A stretch of 64,000 nt of DNA from the NCBI GenBank assembly GCA_963853835.1, contig OY970825.1, forward strand, positions 26,536,835-26,600,834, written 5' to 3'. Position 1 is the first letter of the stretch. Each line of letters begins with the position of its first letter. Made by a program: the position numbers and the translations under genes. Of the stretch, positions 45,836 to 62,694 are shown piece after piece. The stretch is from Calendula officinalis (lineage: Eukaryota; Streptophyta; Magnoliopsida; Asterales; Asteraceae). The notes beneath the pieces were generated by a model. The model ran no database searches. It was not told where the DNA came from and saw nothing but the letters and a program-made list of their open reading frames with translations.

Positions 45836-46190
45836 GAGCATCTCCAACTATAAACTCTATAAAACTCACTCTATCTCTATAATTGATGGGTCCATCCACT
45901 CTAAACATAACCTCAACTCCAACCATAAACTCTATCAATCCCTCTAAAACTAGTGGGACCTATAAAAATCATATTTTTAATTAATTTATATTACATTGCA
46001 AAAGAAAAGTAGTGAAGGATGTGTGGGGTCCATAGATAGAGGCATGGATAGAGGGGATATCCTCTCACTTCAAATATAGAGGGAACTTTTCTCTCACTCT
46101 ATATTTAGAGTGAGAGATAGAGGTGGGTTGGAGGAGAAAGCCTTCAAACATAGAGATAGAGGGATTAATAGAGGTGGGTTGGAGATGCTC
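45836..46190. mobile_element. Tourist-like MITE (PIF/Harbinger)
   Basis: 355 bp with inverted ends GAGCATCTCCAAC / GTTGGAGATGCTC and the 3-bp duplication TTA (45833-45835, 46191-46193), the Harbinger signature. The interior contains many CTCTA / TAGAG words that pair. It sits about 100 bp upstream of the SDR start codon. An older copy lies at 42776-43128. Confidence 0.92.
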
Positions 46191-46678
46191 TTAGGCACGG
46201 GTAACAACAGTAGAAGACATGTTATAGACGTGTTATATGAATTTTAGGTTTATAATTTGGCTATAATTTGGGAAGGAATCTCACATTTATTATTTGGTGT
46301 ATTTTGATTGGTTGGACACCCCACCCCCAACCCCCCAAAGAGGAGAATTCCTCTATAACTAGCCAACAATAAGGGCCACACCTTGCCCTCTTAGCGAGAA
46401 CTAAAATTATTGTGTCACATACAAAATACACCATATTATTTTCAGAGAAATATACAACATATGAGAAATATGAATGAGAGAAAATTAATACTCTGTAGAA
46501 AATATAAATGTAGCGATTGTTCTCAAGAAGACTTTCGATATGAAAATAGGAAAATAGAAAATTCAGAGAAATATACAACACATGAGAAATATGAAGCGAG
46601 AACTAAAATATATAGAGATTGTTCTCAAGAAGACTTTCGATAAATATGTGAATGAGAGAAAATTAATAGAAATATAAA
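46191..46678. other. Intergenic DNA with direct duplications
   Basis: TTGTTCTCAAGAAGACTTTC (46518, 46619) and a segment with CAGAGAAATATACAACA(T/C)ATG (46442, 46563) each occur twice. A 25-bp piece near 46369 resembles the start of SDR exon 2 in the same orientation. No gene. Confidence 0.5.
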
Positions 46679-47911
46679 GAGTAAATTACATGAATGGTCC
46701 CTGTGGTTTACACATTATTTTGGATTTGGTCCCTAAGTCTCAGTAATTACACCCGTGGTAACTGTGGTTTACACTTCGTATTGGTTTTGGTCCCTAATAC
46801 TAACAACCGTTAAAATTTGATGTTACACTTTTTTAATTGACAATTTTACCCTCACCCTCACCATCTTCTCCGGCCAAATCTCCGGCCAAATGTGCGTGCA
46901 CTCAGAGCGTTAGTGTTCCGGAAACAAGTCCCAACGCCTTTGCTTCCCTACCGGAAAATGTGTGTGCAGTCAGAGCCAACTCCATCGCATTTCCATACCC
47001 TACAATCGCCGGTAACCTCTGCAGAGATCCCAGATCTGCCGTGATCGCCAAATCGACCTCCTTAACCGAAAATAATGCATCCTCAGTTCAAAACCTCATA
47101 TCGCACGCAGTGATTATATCAACTCCTCCCCCAATACAAGCACCGTTGACAGCAGCGATCACCGGCTTCCGGCACTTCTCGATGGCTGTGATGGCCTCCT
47201 GCATCAATAAAATCGATCGCCGAGTTTTTTCCCTGAACGCCCACGGTCTGAATCGGAGTCTACGACAAGCGAGGTAGGGCTTTGAGATCGATGCCGGCGC
47301 AGAAGTGCTTGCCTTTGCCGGATAAGATGATGACGACAACATTAGGGTTCTGATCGAGCGAAGAAAGAGCATTTGGGAATTCTATGAAGAATTGTGGTGA
47401 GGGAGAGTTACTTTGTAGCGGTCTGTTGAGGTAGAGGGTGAAGACCGAGGGGGAGCTGGGGTTTTCTTGCACGATTTCAACGGTGGTGTATATCTCCATT
47501 TTTGCTATGTGCTCAAACATCAGCACTACCATAACAAATAGTCAACTACGCCGCCAACCATTTTTTTTGCTAATCATCTCCGATACGTAAATTCATGTTG
47601 ATGATTTCTCGACTTCGAATTTTAATTCAGCGATCCAGTGTCCATTTTTTCAGGCGGGTTAAGTTATGGTGTTGGGTTTTCATTAAATCTTATTTATAGT
47701 GTGTGTTTTGTGTGCAGAGATGGAGATGGTGAGGGTGAGGGTAAAATTGTCAATTTGAAAAGTTTAACAGAAAATTTTAACGGCAGTTAGTATTATGGAC
47801 CGAAACCAATACGAAGTGTAAACCACAGTGACCACGGGTGTAATTACTGAGACTTAGGGACCAAATCCAAAACAATGTGTAAACCACAGGGACCATTCGT
47901 GTAATTTACTC
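46679..47911. mobile_element. Pack-MULE carrying a dienoyl-CoA isomerase fragment
   Basis: 1,233 bp with ends GAGTAAATTACATGAATGG and CCATTCGTGTAATTTACTC. The inverted arms continue for about 170 bp (GGTCCCTGTGGTTTACAC..., TTGGTCCCTAA..., GACAATTTTACCCTCACC). Flanking TATAAA (6 bp) occurs on both sides; I did not find a longer duplication. The termini match the elements at 10163 and 25248. Between the arms lies a broken host gene copy. No transposase is present. Confidence 0.85.
46920..47499 (-). pseudogene. Captured fragment of delta3,5-delta2,4-dienoyl-CoA isomerase
   Basis: On the minus strand from the ATG at 47499, the frame reads a crotonase-family start (METYTTVEI-like; FFIEFPNALSSLDQNPNVV, then IILSGKGKHFCAGIDLKAL). 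It shifts frame near 47275 and continues with MQEAITAIEKCRKPVIAAVN and GACIGGGVD. It has an in-frame stop after ITACDMRF, and goes on through FSVKEVDLAITADLGSLQRL to EAKALGLVSG near 46920. This corresponds to roughly the first two thirds of plant peroxisomal DCI1, which isomerises dienoyl-CoA during unsaturated fatty-acid beta-oxidation. No intron is visible. The C-terminal third and peroxisomal signal are missing. One frameshift and one stop make it non-functional as a full enzyme. Confidence 0.88.
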
Positions 47912-47963
47912 TATAAAATGTATGTACATGCCTATAAAAATATAGATAAAAAATATATGAGTA

Positions 47964-49914
<1,951 letters not shown>

Positions 49915-49952
49915 TTCTTTTTTCTCTCAAATAAAAGCCTCATTGGCGCCAA

Positions 49953-50043
49953 GCGTGAGGGAATGCTAAACGTTTGGTAATTTCTCCTCCGACCAGGATA
50001 AAAGATCCCATTGAAGCGGCTGCTCCCATGCATATTGTATGTA
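49953..50043 (-). pseudogene. clpP: Plastid clpP fragment in the nucleus (NUPT)
   Basis: The minus strand encodes about 30 residues, HTICMGAAASMGSFILVGG then EITKRLAFPHA. This matches chloroplast ClpP1 around its catalytic Ser (AASMGSF), with one Ala where Leu is usual. The match breaks off at an intact exon-like edge after FPHA; the next 40 bp may be adjacent plastid intron, which I cannot confirm. ClpP1 is the plastid-encoded protease subunit; this 90-bp piece cannot encode a working protein. It sits between (GA)n and a MITE. Confidence 0.75.
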
Positions 50044-50374
50044 GGATCCGGACTGCGAATACTCCAAAACAAACTCTAAAAATGATCCAAAACAAACTTC
50101 TTTCATAAAAGAATTCTTTTTTAAATATCAAAATCACAGCCTATAAGATCCAAAAAAAATAAAATTTTAAAAATGATCCAAAAAAAATATATGGATCATT
50201 ATTTTGATCCACAAAAAAAATATGGATCGTTGTTATGATCCGCAAGAAAAGTAGATCATAATTTTTTTTTTCAAATGTAGTAATAATCATGGGGAGTTAT
50301 ATATATTTTTTTCGGAATTTTTTGAAAATTTTTTGAGGTGTCCTCACCGTTTTTTGAGTCCTCACAGGATCTCA

Positions 50375-50377
<3 letters not shown>
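50041..50377 (+). mobile_element. GGATCC-terminal MITE, copy 1
   Basis: It shares with copies 2 and 3 the interior AAATGATCCAAAA... and ATGGATCATTATT words, GTAGTAATAATCATG, and the right end GAGTCCTCACAGGATCTCAC. The left end (TAGGATCCGGACTGCG) is altered. It runs into (TA)n on the right. Confidence 0.65.
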
Positions 50378-50438
<61 letters not shown>

Positions 50439-50451
50439 TATATATATATAT
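50378..50451. repeat. (TA)n microsatellite
   Basis: About 74 bp of TA repeat with one TAGATA interruption. Confidence 0.95.
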
Positions 50452-50819
50452 GGGATCCTGTGAGGACTCTTTTTTCGGTGAGGACTCGCGAGGACACCTC
50501 ATAAAAATTTCAAAAAATTCCGAAAAAAATATATATAACCCACCATGATTATTACTACATTTGACCAAAAAAAAAATTATGATCCACTTTTTTTAGCGAA
50601 TCATAACAATGATTCAGATTTTTTTTGTGGATCATTATTATGATCCATATTTTTTTTTGGATCATTTTTGGAATTTTGTTTTTTTGGATCTTATACATAG
50701 CGATTTTTAGATTTTTTTTGTGGATCATTATTTTAACGTTTGTTTTGGATCATTTTTAGAGTTTTTTTTGGAGTCCTCACAGTCCTCGCGAGGAAAAGAG
50801 TCCTCACCGGATCCGGACC
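50452..50819 (-). mobile_element. GGATCC-terminal MITE, copy 2 (inverted)
   Basis: It starts GGGATCCTGTGAGGACTC and ends GAGTCCTCACCGGATCCGG, with the interior in reverse orientation to copies 1 and 3. (TA)n lies on both sides. A second pair of inner inverted words (CGAGGAC / GTCCTCG) strengthens the stem. Confidence 0.75.

Positions 50820-52231
<1,412 letters not shown>

Positions 52232-52308
<77 letters not shown>
52232..52308. repeat. (TA)n microsatellite
   Basis: About 77 bp of TA repeat between the Helitron A 3' end and MITE copy 3. Confidence 0.95.
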
Positions 52309-52311
<3 letters not shown>

Positions 52312-52610
52312 TGAGATCCTGTGAGGACTCAAAAAATTCATTTTTTAAACATTAAAATCGCTATGTATAAGATCCAAAAAAACAAAATTCCAAAAATGAT
52401 CCAAAAAAAAATATGGATCATAATAATGATCCACAAAAAAAATCTGAATCATTGTTATGATTCGCTAAAAAAAGTGGATCATAATTTTTTTTTTGGTCAA
52501 ATGTAGTAATAATCATGGTGGGTTATATATATTTTTTTCGGAATTTTTTGAAATTTTTATGAGGTGTCCTCGCGAGTCCTCACCGAAAAAAGAGTCCTCA
52601 CAGGATCCCA

Positions 52611-52613
<3 letters not shown>
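52309..52613 (+). mobile_element. GGATCC-terminal MITE, copy 3 (complete)
   Basis: About 305 bp with inverted ends AAGTGAGATCCTGTGAGGAC / GTCCTCACAGGATCCCACTT. The interior is rich in GGATCATAAT and ATGATCCA words. The ends touch TA repeats on both sides, so a TA target is likely. This is the best-preserved of three copies. Confidence 0.82.

Positions 52614-52688
<75 letters not shown>
52614..52688. repeat. (TA)n followed by (CA)n microsatellite
   Basis: TA repeat to about 52671, then CA repeat up to the Helitron boundary. Confidence 0.95.
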
Positions 52689-52689
<1 letters not shown>

Positions 52690-53043
52690 TAGCTTCATAG
52701 CCCGCCCGAATGGGCGGGCATGCTTCGAGATATACATAGCATAACAAAGAGAAAAACATCGGAAATCATATAGTCAATTATTAATGAAATGATGAATACA
52801 CATTTCAGTATACTTGAATAATCTGTTAAAAAAAATTAAAGACGAAATAAAACTTCAATGTACACAATGTTTGTCGTTGAGTTGGTGTACTTCCCATCGT
52901 GGTCACAACAAATAACCTACAGGCCTTCCTTGGTCTTAATTATAAGCTTTTGGCTTATCATACTTTTACTTACTATACATACATCATAACTACCGTAGGG
53001 ATATTTATTGTTATCTTTTAGTGTCATCATAACTCTACTATGA

Positions 53044-54762
53044 TTACAAATCGATAATTTTTAACATTCTCAATTCGAAACTCAAATATCTTCCTTTAGA
53101 ATTGCAAAAACATTTCTCGAGTTCATCTTGTTTTGAAAAGTCAACATCTTCAAATCTTGAATTTAAATTCGTTTTATAATCAAAAACTTGAATATATCCT
53201 GCATTGCCATTTTGATAATTTTCACCATGAACCATCTGCCTATGAGCTTCAACTTCTTTCTCAAAGAAATGTTTTTCTTGTTCTCTCCTTAACACGATTT
53301 CTTTCAAATATCCATTTCATCTTCATCATAAGTCAAATTTTCTTCAATCATTCTTTGATATTGTCGTGATTCCATTTCAGTTGACGCTTTTTCTGAAGGT
53401 TTTCATATAACATGATCAACCCATTGGGTCGACCACCTAGTGCTTAGTTCGAAACCATACTGCCCAAGAACATGATGGTGTTCTTGACCGGTTAAAACCA
53501 TCTAGCTGATTTAATCCCTAAAGGATTGGGATGTTGGAAATCTAGATTAGATTAACAAGAAAGAAACCTTGTACGAAGAACTCGAACACACACACACACA
53601 CAGCTTGTGTGTGTTCGTCGACCATCAACCAAGAACCCTAGGGTTCTTGGTCGAATTCGAACAATAGGAGAGGAAGAAAGAGTGTTCCATGAATCATACC
53701 TTAGGTTTAGCTTAAGATAGTCCACTGATGATGAACACGACGAGCGATCCTCTAGATGATCACTTGCAACGATCTTTGATATTCAAAACTTGAAGAACAC
53801 GAAGAACGAACGAAGAACACGAAGAACACAAGCTTGTGTTCTTGTGTTGTGGGGCTTCGGCCGAATAGAGGAGAGGGGGAAGGGGTGATTTCGTGTAAGG
53901 TGTATCAAGGGAATAAGGGTTACCCTAAGCCTCTTATTTATATACAAATAAGTTACGCTTAGAACCCTTAAGTTTAATTAAGATTAGATCTTCAATTAAA
54001 CTTTCCTTTTAACACTTCCATCCCTCATAGTTTAACTAGTTTATTATTGTTGCACTTAACTATTAAATATCTAGCATTAATACACTAATATAATTCGGTA
54101 TATACATACACAAATTATACTTGTATTTATACTTTTAATAACTAATTATATAATAACCTTTATATAATTTATACAACAATATTATCCAATTATTTATATG
54201 ATTTAATAGCTTTAAATCATATCATGGATAATCTATAATTAACACATTGTATATTTACTCAACTAGTAAATGTACAAATACTTGTATTAATTAGTTAGTT
54301 AAACTAATCTAGTAATAAGTTAAACTTAACTTAATACTAATTAACTGATTCATAATGACTATTATGAACCATTCCTCTTCGTAGTATCATTGCATAGCTT
54401 GCTCGAATTACATTCACTCACCGGTGTGACCCTTAAGTGTTTCGTAGGCATAGATGTATCATCATAGGTTGACTAACTGTGCACATAATTCCTTCATTTT
54501 CTTCAAGAATTAGAAGAATCATCGACATTGCTTCATCAGCAGCAGCTGCATTTCTTTCTTTTTCGAGTTCAACATAAAGTGTTGTTTGTGCAGCTTGTGA
54601 TTCTTTTAATTCTTGTGTTAATAAAACAATCATTTCGTCTTTATCAGCTTCATTAACTGGTGTCCTAAAAATGATATCAGATTTCGCCATCATGGGAGTC
54701 TCCAGTTCGTCTAAAACCAACCAAAAAAACACAATTAAACATGAAAACCAACAAAATAACAT
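53044..54762 (-). pseudogene. Captured GTD-binding (zein/myosin-binding) gene fragment
   Basis: The upstream piece (54762-54480, minus) reads VNEADKDEMIVLLTQELKES, then QAAQTTLYVELEKERNAAAA and DEAMSMIL. The downstream piece (about 53390-53044) reads STEMESRQYQRMIEENLTYD, EDEMDI, then after a one-base frameshift KEIVLRREQEKHFFEKEVEA and HRQMV. Together they span the GTD-binding domain (DUF593) of plant myosin-binding/FLOURY1-like coiled-coil membrane proteins that tether vesicles to myosin XI. About 1.1 kb of other DNA separates the halves. The protein's N-terminal membrane anchor and C-terminus are missing. The pieces are in Helitron orientation, as expected for capture. Confidence 0.82.
53395..54490. 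mobile_element. Insertion splitting the GTD-binding fragment
   Basis: This block interrupts the DUF593 domain between ILEEN and SEKAST. It contains a TGTTGGAAATCTAG start (53532) like plant Copia LTRs, a CA-repeat (53588-53602), repeated GAAGAACACGAAG words and an AT-rich right half. No coding region and no clean terminal repeats or duplication could be found, so solo LTR is only a guess. Confidence 0.4.
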
Positions 54763-55544
54763 ACAAAAATGAATATTTTCAGCAGATTACTCACAGTTAA
54801 TTTAGCTGGAATCAAGTCCTCCATTATTTTCATTATCATTATTGCTTTGTTGATCAACACATGTAATCCAATTTGTGGAAGATGATACACGAGAGTCTTT
54901 ACCACTTTCAAAACTACCTCTTTTTCTACGTCTAAAAACTACCTCTTAAACGGTAATTTAAACCACCTTTTCCTTTCAATTTAATTAGAGTTGTAAATAT
55001 ATTAAGAAAAAAAATGAAAAAATAAATATCTGTCGTGCTATGATATTCAATATTTAATGCAATGAATCATATTAGGGCGATGATAAATTTAGCTTTTTCG
55101 ATGGTGAAAAGAGTGACAATTACGACTGATCCATCGTCCACACAGCTTGCAATCACTTCATCATCTAAGTAGTAGCAAAGATCATTGACTACAGGTCTGC
55201 ATCAGTATAAAATAATTTATAACGACTACACAAAAAGTTATGACTTTTTATTTCATTTATAATTTATAATGACTTAAATCTACAAACCCTATTTATATAT
55301 GACTTCAATTCCCGATTGGTTGTTTACCACAAGCCCGATCAGGATTAGAAGCTTTGATATCCTCAACATATACAGTCACATGCTTATATACGCACCTGAA
55401 ATTGCCACCTAATAGATTAGTACCTCGAATCACTAATTTGGTTTTGAATTCTCACTTCATTTGATTCTAATTCCAATATATTGAGATGAAATTTTATTTT
55501 TTAGTACGTCAAAAGGGTTATAAAAATATATTAAGCACATTTGT

Positions 55545-55801
55545 CATCCAACACAAATGTGCACAACATCGTGCAGGATAAACTGATGCTGATGTGCATC
55601 TTCTTCTTTCTATTAACATGTCATTTTGCAACATATGTTTTCTAATTAAAGATTAAATTTTATACAGTTTTAGCATTTGTTAAAATATATTTATTAATGA
55701 AAAACAGTTTGAAATCATACCTTAGGAGCAGCCCCGACTTCAGCTTCGTATATAGGAATGTCATTTCTGCTAATGATCATAAAACATGTTGTGCTAGCCA
55801 T
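55545..55801 (-). pseudogene. Captured first exons of TRAPPC2 (sedlin)
   Basis: Exon 1 (55801-55721, minus) encodes MASTTCFMIISRNDIPIYEA and EVGAAPK and ends at a proper donor (AAG|GTATG). After an intron, a second piece from 55609 follows an AG acceptor and reads KEEDAHQHQFILHDVV before degenerating. TRAPPC2 is a small subunit of the TRAPP tethering complex in ER-Golgi traffic; plant copies start MANTACFIIVGRNDIPIYEA-like. Only the first third is present. The retained intron shows capture at DNA level. The later exons are absent or unrecognisable. Confidence 0.82.
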
Positions 55802-57578
55802 TTTTATCAACTACAAAATTGCTGCAACAGAAATTTGAAGTGAGTATTAACGAATTGTAATTAATTTCAAAACTGCAGACTTAATTTCTAAAATCAAAAC
55901 CTTAACAAATTGAAAACATAAATCACAAAATCAGGGGATTATAATCTACCATGCACAATTGGATCTAATCACAAGAAAACAACTCAATTATGATCTTAAA
56001 TCGGTCAAAATGTGATTAATATGGCTTTTTCATCTCAATTTTAGTGTTTAATTTTCATGTAATACTCAATAACATGCCAATTTTAAAATCTGATATACCT
56101 TTACCATTATATTGAACTTCTTATGCAATAGCAATTAGGGCTTCCTTTTCATTGGCATTTTCGTTGTCATTGTGATGACTTTCATCTGCATAATAATTAA
56201 CGTTGTAAAATAATCACTATCAATATGCAAGATATATGTACGAAAACTTCTCAACTTCTAAAAACTTATAATCTATGTTTATATAAACACTCTTATAATT
56301 AAGCAAATTATAAAAAACTTTATGCAGATTATAAATTATTTTACAGCATAAAAATATGAGAATACATTATTGTGTTTATTTTCCAACTGTCCATTGTGTC
56401 AAATATTCCTTAATTTTTTTATTACTTTTAGGCCCATATATACTGCAATTTTTCAGCCTTCTTATGATGATGATGGTGATGACATTTTAAAGTAAGAATA
56501 AAGAACCCTAATTTAAATTAAATAATCTGCATTCCCATATCATGAACCTTAATTTGATTTTAAAGTAATATAAACCACAATTAATAAAACAGGCTTAACC
56601 TTTGAAACAAATTTACTGGAAATTTTCTCCATGAGCATGTTTCCCTTTTCGATTTATCCAACGATAGCTGCAAAGAATCAAGTAAATTAAACACAGTAAT
56701 GAAATCTTAGAAAGAACATGGTTTCAAATATATCAATGTTATTAACAACAAAAAGCATATATATCGAGTAATAATTAATCAATGTTAAAACTTATATATT
56801 CAAAATTTCACCTTCTTGTAAATGTAGAGAAATGACAGGCTATCATATATACGGACGCCGCTTAATTGCAGTAAAATGATGTCGGTCTTACATTGCCCTA
56901 AAACCCACGAGACGAACATCACCCCCTTGAATGCTTGTTGGATTACTACATTAGTCAGATTAAACCCTACATTATGCAACCTATATATTTTAAAAACCCT
57001 ACATTAGGTATGACCATTAAATATATATATGCAGCCAAAACAATAATTTCGTAATCAGTTTGAACAACTTTTGATCAAGACTGCTTAACATTACTTTAGC
57101 AAATATGTAATCATTTTTTACAAAATTTACGAATTCGTAATCTACATTGAAATCTCAAGAACACTAATTTGATTGTAAAGTTGTATAATGCTTAATTGAT
57201 TAAGCGGGCTTAATATTGGATATTGATTTATAAACCCTAAATTAGAAATGTAATTAATCCCCTTATTTTGATGTTGAAGATTAGATTTCCGATGGGTTTG
57301 CTGTCATAATTTGATGTTGCTTCTGAATCTCCCAATTTTAAGGTTGAAGATGAAATACCCGATCATGGTTTGGTGAATCGAGAGCATACAGATCGTTAGG
57401 GTTTCTCACAACAGTTTAATGGAATAGCGGCGGTTTAATTTTGCAGATTGAATCCCGTGAAACGCCAATACTCTCGCCGGCCAATAGGTGAATTACAGGT
57501 GGCATTCTCGACCAATGAGCGAGCTCCAAACTACCTAGTTGGCAAACATACATCAAATGTAGGCTCATATATAGGAGA

Positions 57579-57581
<3 letters not shown>

Positions 57582-57663
<82 letters not shown>
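57582..57663. repeat. (TA)n microsatellite
   Basis: About 80 bp of TA repeat between the Helitron B 5' end and the foldback MITE. Confidence 0.95.
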
Positions 57664-60305
<2,642 letters not shown>

Positions 60306-60439
60306 ATATCTTCCCCTATATATGGAGCTACACATGATGATTATATGACACCTTACCTGTTTCAAGCCTTTTGATTGGATGATAATGCCACGTGTAATTC
60401 AGTGGTTGGCCAAAGATTTGCATTCAATCTTCATGTAGA

Positions 60440-60720
60440 CTACAATTATGATACAGTTATTCCCATGCGACAATAACGGGAACGTTCCTGCAACACATTT
60501 AAATCCGGAACCTCCACCGCCACCTCTAGAACCGCCACAGCCACCACCACCTCAACAAGGGTATACGTCGTTCACTTGATTCATTTTGGGAAGCAATGAG
60601 ATTTTGTTGAGCCTAACAATTGGGGATCACCTTTATGCCCTAATCCTGCCGCCTGATTTTTCAACACCGATCAATTTTGCTTTCCTTCAAGATGCATCCG
60701 TTCACCCTAATGTAAAGAAT
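60440..60720 (+). other. Unrecognised exon-like piece in Helitron
   Basis: A less AT-rich stretch with a proline-rich frame (NPEPPPPPLEPPQPPPP) and short open pieces. I do not recognise a source gene. It may be another captured fragment. Confidence 0.25.
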
Positions 60721-61200
60721 GTGGTCGGAGTTTAGTGTTGCCCATGCCGAATCATCTTAAATCGTCCAACGGGAAGCTGTCGGATCAACATCAATAACCA
60801 CCCGAGTAAGCATTCATCAAACCAGTGTTCTCCAATTCGCATCTGGCACTTCCCGATTAAGCATTCTTATTCGTCTGTATACATATATATGTGCGTGTTA
60901 TAGTCAATTGATTGTTTCTTCACATATACTTTTGTGCCCTAATTTTACGCATTGTAATTGACTGTATATGTTGGTAAACACCCCTTTTTGTTGACTATAA
61001 TGCACCATACCTGTTTGTTGAAATGTCTATGTGGAGTTGTATTATTGATTATGACCTCAAGAACAGTTTCTGCACTTTTTTTACTTAATTTTAATAATTA
61101 GATGTTTATTAAGTCTGTATATTTACATGGATAACTAGACTTATGATATCTGTTGGAAAGTTTACATGTATTGATATTCTTTTCTACTTTTTTTTATACT

Positions 61201-61441
61201 ACACCAAAATTCAGCTTGGAGCCATTAGTACCAAGACTATCTGAACTCCTTGGACTTGAGGTATATTCATCTCTTCATCACAACTCACAACTTTCCAGTA
61301 TTTTTATATCATTACAATTTTCCAATATCAATAATTATACTATCATTTTAACATGTAACAGGTCAAGATTGTAGACGATTGCATCGGTCCAAAGGATGAG
61401 AAATTGGTTATTGAGATCCCAAAAGAAACTCAATTGCTATA
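61201..61441 (+). pseudogene. PGK: Captured phosphoglycerate kinase exons
   Basis: 61201-61260 encodes TPKFSLEPLVPRLSELLGLE, matching the PGK segment TPKYSLxPLVPRLSELLG. A 101-bp intron with GT and AG borders (GAG|GTATAT ... AACAG|GTC) follows. Then 61362-61441 encodes VKIVDDCIGPKDEKLVIEIP before a stop. PGK makes ATP from 1,3-bisphosphoglycerate in glycolysis and, in plastids, the Calvin cycle. Only about 46 of roughly 400 residues are present, so it cannot be an enzyme. A partial echo (GGTCCAGAGGATCAGAAATTGG) occurs at 61500. Frame and splice sites are intact, suggesting a fairly recent capture. Confidence 0.85.
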
Positions 61442-61789
61442 GTAAACTGTAAATGTAGATTACAATGATATTGTTGGCAATTAATAATTAGTTGAAAATG
61501 GTCCAGAGGATCAGAAATTGGTTGGTTGTTCAAAAAACGTTTATTTCATGACAATATATTATTTTAGAATTTATATATTATTTTAATGTTTTTTTTTTGT
61601 ATTTCACGTTGTTTATTTCTGTAGTGGGGAACTTAGTCCTCCAAAGTTTCATCATTATGGGATTGCTGCACCTTTGTATACACATTTTACCTAACCAATC
61701 TTCTCCTATATATGGCCCTAATTTGATTAAGGTTTGACAATTTGACACTTTGAAACTTCCTTAATGTCCATGGTAAATGCAGAAATTTG

Positions 61790-62520
61790 GATATTTTTGG
61801 GATTAATTTTATTTTCCTTATTTTTAGGAATTTTCTGGATTTTTTCTGGAATTTATTGATATTTTCTAGAATTTTTTGGAATTTCTTGAAGTTTTTCGGG
61901 TCAAAACGGACTGTTTTCGGGACCTGCAGTTGTTTGGTTATTCTGATCAGGCTGAAATTTTGTAGAACGCCTGGGAATATGAATTCCCATTTTTCAGAAT
62001 TCTTTGGGATTTTTTTGAATTGTTTCGGGAAAATTCTTCACTATCAGAGGGGTATTTTCGGTATTTCTGGTGGTCTGATCAACCTGCAAAGTTTTATACA
62101 GTGTTGGAACAATGGTTTATATTTTCAGGGATATTATGAGATTTATTACGAGTTTTTCTGGATGCTATTGACCACTTCAAGACTGTCCCTAATTTACTTG
62201 GAAAATATTGGGTCAAAATGGACAGTTTTGATAGTTTTTGGCAGTTTGGTTGCTTGGATTAAGCTGATTTTTTGTGGAAGACTTAGGATTATGATTTCCC
62301 ATTTTTCAGATTGTTTTGGGGTTTTTTAGAATTTTTCCTTGAAAACGGGTCGAATGGGTTTTTTCTGGACTGTTTGGTCAGTTTTAGACAGTTGGGGTGG
62401 ACTTTTGAAGCTGAAATTTTTTGTGGGCCTTAGTTGCATAAATTCCCATTTTTCTGGAGTTTCTGAGATTTTTCCGATTTTTTTCTACTGTGTTGTTGTT
62501 TGGTGCATATTTTTGGTTTA
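61790..62520 (+). repeat. Diverged repeats inside Helitron D
   Basis: About four imperfect repeats of roughly 190 bp. Each contains a GGTCAAAA(C/T)GGAC-like word, a CTGAAATTTT(T/G)TG-like word and AATTCCCATTTTTC (near 61980, 62290, 62435). The 180-residue frame (61787-62329) is Phe/Ile-rich low-complexity translation and is not called. Confidence 0.5.
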
Positions 62521-62694
62521 AAAAGGCAGTAGAAGGGCAGATTCGGTTCCAGTTGGCAGATCATCTTGAAAATTCTGGAGCTGATTGGAACTATTATTTC
62601 AGAATTTTGGAGAATGTATGGGATTTTTCTGATTTTGTTAGGTGGAGTTGGCCTATCAGGTAACTTTTCTTCTTTTTGGGGCGGTTTTGGTTTG

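Larger units (their letters stand above)
52689..57581 (-). mobile_element. Helitron copy B with captured gene fragments
   Basis: 4,893 bp in minus orientation. On the minus strand the 5' end reads TCTTCTCCTATATATGAGCC (57581 downward, preceded by A). The 3' end reads GCCCGCCC-ATTC-GGGCGGGC, then CTATGAAGCTAG, ending at 52689 and followed by T. The ends match copy A, facing the opposite way. No helicase or Rep was found. It carries GTD-binding gene pieces (53044-54762) and TRAPPC2 exons (55545-55801) in element orientation. Further exon-like stretches I do not recognise are present, for example RPVVNDLCYYLDDEVIASC near 55150 (minus). Other stretches appear non-coding. Confidence 0.85.

Noticed and set aside
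61787..62329. 180-residue Phe/Ile-rich frame
   Set aside because: Low-complexity translation of diverged repeats within a Helitron; not membrane-protein-like in detail.
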